Origin: Hybos culiciformis
Taxonomy: Eukaryota; Arthropoda; Insecta; Diptera; Hybotidae
Assembly: GCA_964007475.1 (NCBI GenBank)
Contig: OZ023273.1
Coordinates: forward strand, 50,097,525 to 50,161,524
Direction: 5' to 3'
Length of the DNA stretch: 64,000 nucleotides
This document shows positions 57,182-64,000 of the stretch, one piece after another. Position 1 is the first letter of the stretch, and every line of letters starts with the position of its first letter. Under the pieces are notes generated by a model. The model worked only from the letters and a program-made list of their open reading frames with translations, ran no database searches and was not told the DNA's origin. A program made the translations under genes and the position numbers.

Positions 57182-58729
57182 ATGGCAAATAAGTGCGATT
57201 TACCATCATGCTCTAACTTTGATAAAAAATCAAAGTATATTACTTGTAAAGGATTCTGCAAGAAATCCTTCCACGGCTCATGTCTATTTCGTGACAGAGA
57301 TTGGAAGGATTCAGCCTTAAATGACTACTTCATATGTTCTGACTGCCAACAGACAGAAGATATTGTTCGTGACATCCAAGAGCAGCTAACGAAAAACATC
57401 AAAGAATTAAAATCTGACAACGACGGTTTAATGAATATGGGTCAGAAGACAATTAAACGCAACTCTGACAATTTTTCAGAAATGGCTAAAACATTTGATA
57501 GTTTAAATTCCTGTATTATTGATAGCCAAAACTATTTTAAATCAACACAGAAAACACTGCTTACAACAATTGAGACAGCTATTGATTTGCAGATTAATAA
57601 ATATCTATCCACCGTAACCAAAGATCTCGACAACCGTATTGGAAACATTATTGACAATAAATTGAAGCCTTACTTGGATAAGATTAGCATGATCGACAAA
57701 GCAGCCGTTAACGATACCGTGGTTGTTATTGATAGATTGGACACACTCTACAAAAAGCTGAAAGAAGTCGTAATGAATAACCAGCAAGAAATCGCTACTG
57801 AAATGCACAATCTAAGTACATCTCTCAATGTGAGTAGTGATAATAATATAATATCCACATCCCATGCCAATAATGACATAGATATTAATGAAATATCCAA
57901 ATTGCAATCTCCGCCTACGTTAGCAGATGAATTAAAAAAATCTTCTACACAGACAACTGATAAAAAACCTAAAGAAAAGATAACCAAGATCAAACCAATC
58001 ATTGACAAAAAGAAGGATATGGGCTCTATTCGCATATCAAATGCACCACCTTACGCGAATACGGAATGGATTCAAGTTTTTATTAAGAATAATTTTAAGG
58101 TTAGTATTAGTGATTGTAAGTCTGTTACTCCGCGAAAAATAACAAAAAAAAATCTAACCCAAAATCAACATTCGAGGTCACCTAAATATAGTAATTTTAT
58201 ACAGGCCGAAACAATAAATCCTTATAAACCTCCTGTCAAAAATCAATTTCAGCCCACCCCGATTATTAATCCTTACAAACCTCCTGTTAATAATCAATTT
58301 GAGCCCACCCCGACTCCACCCTCATTTCTCGACCCACTTTTTCCTCCAATCGTTAAATTGACACAAAAATCTCTTGTGTCTGACAATGGCCGTTATGTTC
58401 TGGCACGATTGCGTGACAAAAAATTATATGACGATATAAGACTTTATCTCGCTTACCTGTATGATAAGGATGACTCGTTTAGTATCAATGGAAAGACCAC
58501 CACTTACATTAGAACGAGACTGTTAGAAGAAGGCCTCCCTACCGACATTACAGAACTTAGATGTCTATATGAGAGATACCATGCTGCTATTGGCCTGCCA
58601 ACCCAACATATTAACTCAGATCTCTCTTCCTACGCTTCGGAGCTAAGAGCTAAAAGAATGGACTATGTTCAAAGAATAAGAGAAAATGAACAAAGGTTTT
58701 TTCGGCCCATCTCCCATTTCCATAAATAA
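57182..58729 (+). CDS. LINE ORF1 protein with N-terminal PHD finger (515 aa)
   Basis: This is the presumed RNA-binding ORF1 protein of the element. Residues about 4-55 are a PHD-type zinc finger (paired Cys, Cys-Lys-Gly-Phe-Cys, a Phe-His-Gly and a final Cys-x2-Cys). Residues about 60-220 are helical and probably coiled coil. Residues about 330-400 are Pro-rich, with a duplicated Asn-Pro-Tyr-Lys-Pro-Pro-Val motif. The C-terminal ~100 residues form a compact charged region that I do not recognise. Unlike the ORF1 at 22559 there are no CCHC zinc knuckles. I chose the ATG at 57182; the frame extends 10 codons upstream only to a TTG. It overlaps ORF2 by 44 nt in a different frame. No internal stops are seen. 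Confidence 0.85.
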   Translation: MANKCDLPSCSNFDKKSKYITCKGFCKKSFHGSCLFRDRDWKDSALNDYFICSDCQQTEDIVRDIQEQLTKNIKELKSDNDGLMNMGQKTIKRNSDNFSEMAKTFDSLNSCIIDSQNYFKSTQKTLLTTIETAIDLQINKYLSTVTKDLDNRIGNIIDNKLKPYLDKISMIDKAAVNDTVVVIDRLDTLYKKLKEVVMNNQQEIATEMHNLSTSLNVSSDNNIISTSHANNDIDINEISKLQSPPTLADELKKSSTQTTDKKPKEKITKIKPIIDKKKDMGSIRISNAPPYANTEWIQVFIKNNFKVSISDCKSVTPRKITKKNLTQNQHSRSPKYSNFIQAETINPYKPPVKNQFQPTPIINPYKPPVNNQFEPTPTPPSFLDPLFPPIVKLTQKSLVSDNGRYVLARLRDKKLYDDIRLYLAYLYDKDDSFSINGKTTTYIRTRLLEEGLPTDITELRCLYERYHAAIGLPTQHINSDLSSYASELRAKRMDYVQRIRENEQRFFRPISHFHK

Positions 58730-61700
58730 TAATCTTGTTCCGGTTCAAGTAGTAAATGAACCCCAGCATATCTCCATTTACTACCAAAATGTCAGAGGTC
58801 TGCGCACCAAGACGAAAAATATACGTCTTAATTCATCTACCCTCGATCTTGATTTATATATCCTGACTGAAACATGGCTAACCTCTTCTATCTCTAATTT
58901 AGAAATTTTTGACTCAACATATTCTGTCTTTAGGAACGATCGATATGCTATGTCTCACACAGAGCCAAATAGCGGGAGAGTGCCTAGGGGAGGGGGTGTT
59001 TTAGTTGCTATAAAGAATTCTTTTCACGCAACAGAAATTGCTTTCTCGAGCCATGACCCATTAGAAATAGTTGGAATTAGTGTAAAAGGGTCTTCTGGTA
59101 ATATATTTATAATAAATTGTTATATTCCTCCAGGTCGAAATATTGATCTATATCAGAAATTTGTAAAAATTATTGAATCCTTTTCTGCAAACTTAGAACC
59201 CTCTGATGAACTCTTTATTTTTGGCGATTTTAATCTCTCCAACATTAACTGGATTCATCATGATGAAGATAATTTCTTAATCCCTTCTGGAGATCTTAAT
59301 GAACTTGAATCGATATTTATTGATTCACTAAACTCATGCTTTCTTCAGCAAATCTTTTCCATAAAAAATCACCAGGATAAACAACTTGATATCGTTTTTG
59401 TTTCTAACTGGGACAATATTATTCCGATAGAAAGTTCCTGCCCATTAGTTGATATAGACTCTTATCATCCCCCTCTTAGTTTTTCCTTATGCATTAATAC
59501 CCCCTCCTGTCCAAAAAATTTGACTTGCTCTATGCATTTTAATTTTAATAAAACTAACTTCAATGGACTAAACGAATTTTATAGTAATATTGACTTCTCT
59601 CTATTATTTCTTGATAATAATATTGAGCAAATATCGTTAAAATTTTATGAAATCTTAGTAGAAGGTTTTAATATTTTCACTCCTTTGGAACGAGACAAAG
59701 ACTGCAATTCCAGTCCGCCTTGGTTTACCCGTGACTTAAAGACATTAAGAAACAGAAAAAACAAGGTATGGCGCAAGTACCTTAAATCAAAAACTGACAG
59801 TGACTACAGTAACTTCATAATTTTATTTAATAACTTTAAAGAACTTTTAAATCAGTCACATGATCGTTATATTTCAGACATGTCTGTAAAATTGAAATCC
59901 AATCCTAAATCTTTCTGGAAATTTGTGAATTCAAGAAGAAAATCAGACCAATACCCTTCATTTATGAAATTTTTTAATTCTTCGAGTGGTGATTCAGGTA
60001 CAATATGTGAGTTTTTTCGAAACTTCTTTTCTAAATCGTACCCGGACACCACATTTAATGCTCTGGATTCTAATTTCACCCATTTGAATAACTGTATTAA
60101 AACAACCTTCTCCAATCTTTATTTTGACGACGGCCTGGTAAAAAAATATCTGAACCGTCTTGGATATAATGCTTCTCCAGGTCCAGACGGTGTTCCAGAA
60201 ATTATCTTAAAAAATTGTTCTGATGTTCTTGCTCTCCCATTATCCTGCCTCTTCAACCTTTCCTTGTCCTTAGGTATTTTTCCATCCATCTGGTAAAAGG
60301 CATTTATCAGACCCACCCATAAAGCTAATGCTAGAAATGATGTCTCTAATTACCGTCCTATCGCAAAACTTTCCTCAATCCCAAAACTGTTTGAACTCAT
60401 AATCTTTGACGAAATTTATCCTCATTGCACAAAATTTCTTGTTGATAACCAACACGGTTTTATGAAGCATAAATCGACCACAACAAACTTAGTTGAATGT
60501 ACTTCCAAATTTCTAGCTAACATGGAGGAAGGTTTTCAAACAGACGTCGTCTATACTGACTTAAGTAAAGCTTTTGACATCTTACCACATAGCGTAATTC
60601 TTCTTAAATTGAAAGCTTACGGCTTCCCTGAATATTTTCTCAACTGGATACAGTCTTACCTCTCGGGAAGAAGTTAGAATGTCACTTTCAGAGGCGTTAC
60701 ATCATCCCCGATTTCAGCAAACTCCGGAGTTCCCCAAGGTAGTCACTTAGGCCCATTACTTTTTATCATTTCTGTAAATGACGTCATTTCCGTTCTAAAC
60801 CATTGTGAAGTGCAGATATATGCAGATGATATGAAATTTTTCAAAAAAATTGTGACTGAATCTGACAGCTCTCTGCTTCAACATGACCTAGACAACTTCT
60901 ATAATTGGTGTCATGTTAATAATCTTAAGCTTAATATTGGAAAATGCCAATTTGTGACTTATTCCCGTCGAGTAAATAGAATTCAAACATCTTACTCTTT
61001 TAACAACGAACCTTTGGAAAGAGTTGAATCAATCAAAGATCTCGGCATTTACTTTGATGAAAAACTTTCTTTTAAAAATCATTACACCTATATCATAAAC
61101 AAGGCCAATTCATTGTTGGGTTTCGTTAAACGTTGGTCCAAAGATTTTCCAGATCCCTATACTTTAAAAGCTCTATTTATGACTTTGGTCCGACCCAATT
61201 TGGAATATGCCAGCCAAGTCTGGTCTCCGTTCTATCAAGTTCACATTGATAGAATTGAATCCATTCAGAAAAATTTCTGAGATTTGCTTTACGTAACTTA
61301 CCTTGGTCTGACCCACTTGTTCTTCCATCTTATCTATCAAGTTCACATTGATAGAATTGAATCCATTCAGAAAAATTTCTGAGATTTGCTTTACGTAACT
61401 TACCTTGGTCTGACCCACTTGTTCTTCCATCTTATCACAACAGACTTAATTTGATTAATTTGACTTCATTGGAAAAAAGGCGAGAGGTGGCTGATCTCAT
61501 TTTCCTAATTGAAATTATTAACAATAATATAGTATCCAAATATATTTCCAATAAAATTCATTTTACTACTAATTTCAGATTGCGCTCCCCAAATCTCTTT
61601 GTTACTTTTCCCCATAGAACTAATTATTGTAAATTTGAACCTGTCAATCGAATGTTGATTTTGGGTAATAGATACAAAGATTTCATTGACCTTTCCTTAT

Positions 61701-61750
61701 CAAAACATATTCAAAAAACTCGATTATTTAACCGTATTGACTTTCGCTAA
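58686..61750 (+). pseudogene. LINE ORF2 (endonuclease plus reverse transcriptase), disabled
   Basis: The ATG at 58686 overlaps the ORF1 end by 44 nt in the +1 frame. The endonuclease is complete by motif: YYQNVRGLRTK, LTETWL (catalytic Glu), Gly-Gly-Gly-Val, FGDFNLSNINW and a C-terminal Asp-Ser-Tyr-His-Pro-Pro in place of the usual Ser-Asp-His. The reverse transcriptase has YRPIA, TDLSKAFD, GVPQGS and the YADD box (about 60822-60833). Breaks: TAA at 60294-60296 inside the RT entry region; TAG at 60675-60677 just before VTF; loss of one base near 61276-61280 giving TGA; and a 102-bp tandem duplication (61231-61434) carrying the same lesion twice. The true frame resumes after about 61440 and ends at TAA 61748-61750. 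It is not functional as assembled. Confidence 0.9.
61231..61434 (+). repeat. 102-bp tandem duplication inside ORF2
   Basis: Copy 1 (61231-61332) and copy 2 (61333-61434) are identical as far as I can see. The length is a multiple of three. Both copies carry the one-base deletion that produces TGA, so the deletion came before the duplication. Identity of the copies suggests the duplication is very recent or an assembly artefact. Confidence 0.88.
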
Positions 61751-61975
61751 AAATATTTTATTTCTTACGAATAGAATTATGTTATGTAATTTAATTTTTT
61801 GCTAAGATGATCATTTTTTGTTTTTTATTATAAAAATAATAAATAATTAATTATGTAAGTAAATTTTTGCTTTGATAATGTATATTTTTTGTAAACTGTA
61901 GATTTAAGCTTTTTTGTAAACTGTTTGTATTAAGCAGATATGAAATAAATAAATAAAATAAATTAAAATATAAAT

Positions 61976-62639
61976 GAAATTAAGAGAGTGTGCTCTGCAC
62001 CGGGAGCACCTTAGACCGCTGCCACTTATCTGAATATATATACTGTATTACATTCATTATATTTGGTAAGGATATTTTGCATCGATTTTAAAATATTATT
62101 AAAAAAAAAAAACACCAGAGAATTAAATATCAAAGCTAAATAAAGTATGTAATTAAAGTCATAGTATGTGTATAGAAAAATTTATTAGTAATTTTTATTT
62201 TATGGTGTTGTGAAAAAATTTGTTATTTTAAAAGCTACAAAGTAATGAGTACCTATCAATAGAAAATGCATTTTAATCTTAACTAAATATGAAAAAAAAA
62301 CAAGAAACTTTTTATTACCTTATAAGTTTAAGGGTTACGTATCTATACATAAATTGTGTTGCACATGTTCTTACATAATGTACATGTTATGTCTTTAAAA
62401 AAAATATAATCCCTTTGTGCAAAAAAAAAAGAAGCATTTTGCCTTCAAGGTGACTTTAATGTTACTGATTTTTATGTAATATGAAATTGGTTTTTCAAAG
62501 CATAGTTTTTTTTTTATTCAATTTTTCCATTATGCAAGATTTTTCTTTTTAAAAGTTTTTTAGATATTTTAAGTGAGTGGTACACAAATAATTAATTTCA
62601 ATGCGTTGGGGATCGTTATGTTGTATTTAGTGCTATAGA
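61976..62639. other. AT-rich intergenic DNA after the LINE
   Basis: A GC-richer patch at 61990-62035 (GTGCTCTGCACCGGGAGCACC) forms a short stem-loop directly after the LINE tail. Its identity is unknown. The rest is A/T-rich without features. Confidence 0.4.
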
Positions 62640-63075
62640 ATTTAGATCACTAAATGGAGTACTATATGCGTCAATACACATGCAATCATTTTGATGTATC
62701 TGCGTAAATAATGAAAAAATTTAGATGCATCAGCGCATATAATGAAAAAATTTAGTTGCATCAGCGTAAATAATGAAATTATTTAGATGTTTCGTATTGA
62801 ATTTTGCGTAATACCTAAACAAACAATATTTCAATACAGCCAAATACAAAAAAAAAAAATGAGAAAAAATGAGAAAGAAAAAATATTCTCTCTTTGCAAC
62901 TACCTCTCCCCAACGCATTAAAACAGTATATTGGATATGTAAACAAAATTTGTTATCCAACTCGTTCTGTATTTACACAAAAATACATTGACACTTGTCA
63001 ATTTATATCACTCGACCTTCGGTCTCGATTAATTAATAACAAATTTAGTTAACATATACAATAATCTACTATTAC
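62640..63075 (+). repeat. Dispersed repeat family, copy D (most complete)
   Basis: It starts with words matching 46656 onward (TGCGTCAATACACATGCAAT). It contains about three copies of a ~35-bp unit (AATTTAGATGCATCAGCG and similar, 62690-62790), then CAATATTTCAATACAG as in copy A. It continues with CTCTCCCCAACGCATTAAAACAGTAT, AATTTGTTATCCAACTCG and ATCACTCGACCTTCGGTCTCG, which match copy B, ending ACAATAATCTACTATTA. The region right of the central hairpin is deleted compared with copy B. Confidence 0.6.
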
Positions 63076-63244
63076 GTGAAGCTAAATGATGAATAAATAT
63101 TTGATATTATGTTTTTCAGTTATTATTAACATTATTGTTTATCAACATTTTTCGTACGAGTTTCAACCATTTTTATATTTTTTTCATATTGTAAATTAAT
63201 TTAATCAGTTGTTATCAATATAGCTCAATACTTAATACTCAATA

Positions 63245-63630
63245 CTGTAACGAAGGGAATGTCAAAACGAAAGATTTGGCAGAGGAGGTGTTTCCCGGAA
63301 ACTACAAATGGAAGTAGCGTAAGATTGGGCAGGACGATGGTTAAGAAGGCAGGGTGGTGCAAAAGGTAGGTTCCAAAAGAACGGGGGAGAGGCTGAAGGA
63401 AAAAGTTACAGGGAAACGGTAGAGGTTTGTCGCATAAAGAAGGGAAAAAAGCAAAGAGGTGGAGCTATTTATATAAGACTACGCGAAACAACATCGCGCC
63501 GGAATCGACTAGTTAATATTAATTTCGGTTTCAAATTTTTCCGTTGAATTGATTTTTTGAAATATTTTCATCCGATAATATTGAAATAAAAAAATTAAGT
63601 GAAAGTTATTTACAAAAGTTCGGTATTACA
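63245..63630 (+). other. LTR-like or promoter-like segment
   Basis: It begins TGTAACGAAGGG, is clearly less AT-biased (about 63250-63500), contains a TATA-like TATTTATATAAG at about 63467-63478 and later TCGCGCCGGAATCGACTAG, and reaches a TTACA at about 63630. TGTAA...TTACA ends plus a TATA box are what an LTR would show. However, no target duplication, primer-binding site or second LTR is visible in the window. It could equally be another repeat type. Confidence 0.3.
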
Positions 63631-64000
63631 TTTAAAAAAAAAATAACTTTTTAACTTCTAAAACTTACAAAAATTACAACGAAAATGAAGAAAATAATTT
63701 TATAAAAATAAAATTAAATTTATTTTTAAGTGAATTGAAATATTTTAATTTTTTTTTTCTGAGAAATAAAATAAATGAAAAAAAGATCATTAAAAAAGAA
63801 TAAAAAAATATGTTTTTATTTTAATTAAAATCAAACAGCTTGATATACATACCTGGATTGTAAAAAGAGTTGGAAGGAAAATAAAAATTTCGACATTTTT
63901 TTTTTTTAAATAAACAAAGAGATATAATCTTGTAATAACATTACAATTTTATATCTATAAATTATTTTATACTTAATATGAGCTGTATAATTAAGAAAAA
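63631..64000. other. AT-rich DNA to the window end
   Basis: No recognised features. If 63245-63630 were a 5' LTR, coding sequence should follow beyond the window, but none is seen in these 370 bases. Confidence 0.45.

Larger units (their letters stand above)
57001..61975 (+). mobile_element. Second PHD-finger non-LTR retrotransposon, degenerate copy
   Basis: ORF1 (57182-58729) is open. ORF2 (58686-61750) has two nonsense codons, one frameshift and a 102-bp duplication. The 3' end carries a GAAATAAATAAATAAAATAAA tail (about 61940-61970), as in the first LINE. The 5' boundary is uncertain. Coding composition is less A-rich than that of the LINE at 22559, and the two ORF1 proteins share only the PHD-type start, so these are different families. 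I place it in the same broad Jockey/CR1 group by its endonuclease and reverse transcriptase motifs. Confidence 0.88.

Overview
The window looks like a gene-poor, very AT-rich stretch of an animal nuclear genome. An insect or another arthropod is the most likely source. The evidence is two non-LTR retrotransposons of the Jockey/CR1 group with PHD-finger ORF1 proteins, hAT and Helitron elements, MITEs, foldback elements, tRNA-derived SINE-like units, and a 200-N scaffold gap. I see no convincing host protein-coding gene and no rRNA, CRISPR or prokaryotic gene. Species and order cannot be assigned from the sequence.

Layout. 1-20.6 kb: mostly featureless AT-rich DNA, carrying a palindromic-repeat foldback element (3.66-4.35 kb), a pyrimidine-rich simple-repeat block (5.4-6.25 kb), a 259-bp hairpin (6.42 kb), a 1.2-kb TA-flanked MITE (12.75-13.97 kb) and a mobile minisatellite inside that MITE. 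20.6-26.9 kb: a cluster of nested elements. A hAT element with a perfect 8-bp target duplication holds a transposase fragment and is split by an apparently intact LINE (ORFs 22559-26533). 28.4-30.1 kb: a ~500-bp foldback element and a TTAA-flanked MITE. 32.3-33.0 kb: an inverted pair of tRNA-like units and a hairpin. 37.9-42.3 kb: a hAT-like remnant, a hAT MITE with perfect 8-bp duplication, and a non-autonomous Helitron. 44.7-45.8 kb: a foldback element built from inverted 15-bp minisatellite arrays. 46.6-56 kb: several repeat families, including a second copy of the TTAA MITE. 57-62 kb: a second, degenerate LINE. 62.6-63.6 kb: repeat-family copies and a possible LTR-like segment.

Two observations stand out. 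(1) In the intact LINE, ORF1 and ORF2 share one reading frame split by a single TAG. It is followed by CAATTA, which is the classic TMV-type readthrough context, and the endonuclease domain begins immediately after it with no in-frame ATG until well inside the domain. (2) Four elements made of palindromes or minisatellites (3666-4354, 12883-13144, 28438-28935, 44716-45801) are each bounded by exact 9- to 10-bp direct repeats. That is the signature of Foldback/Mutator-type transposition and suggests a shared transposition system acting on structurally unrelated satellite-like DNA.

All coordinates were read by eye. No alignment, folding or database search was run.
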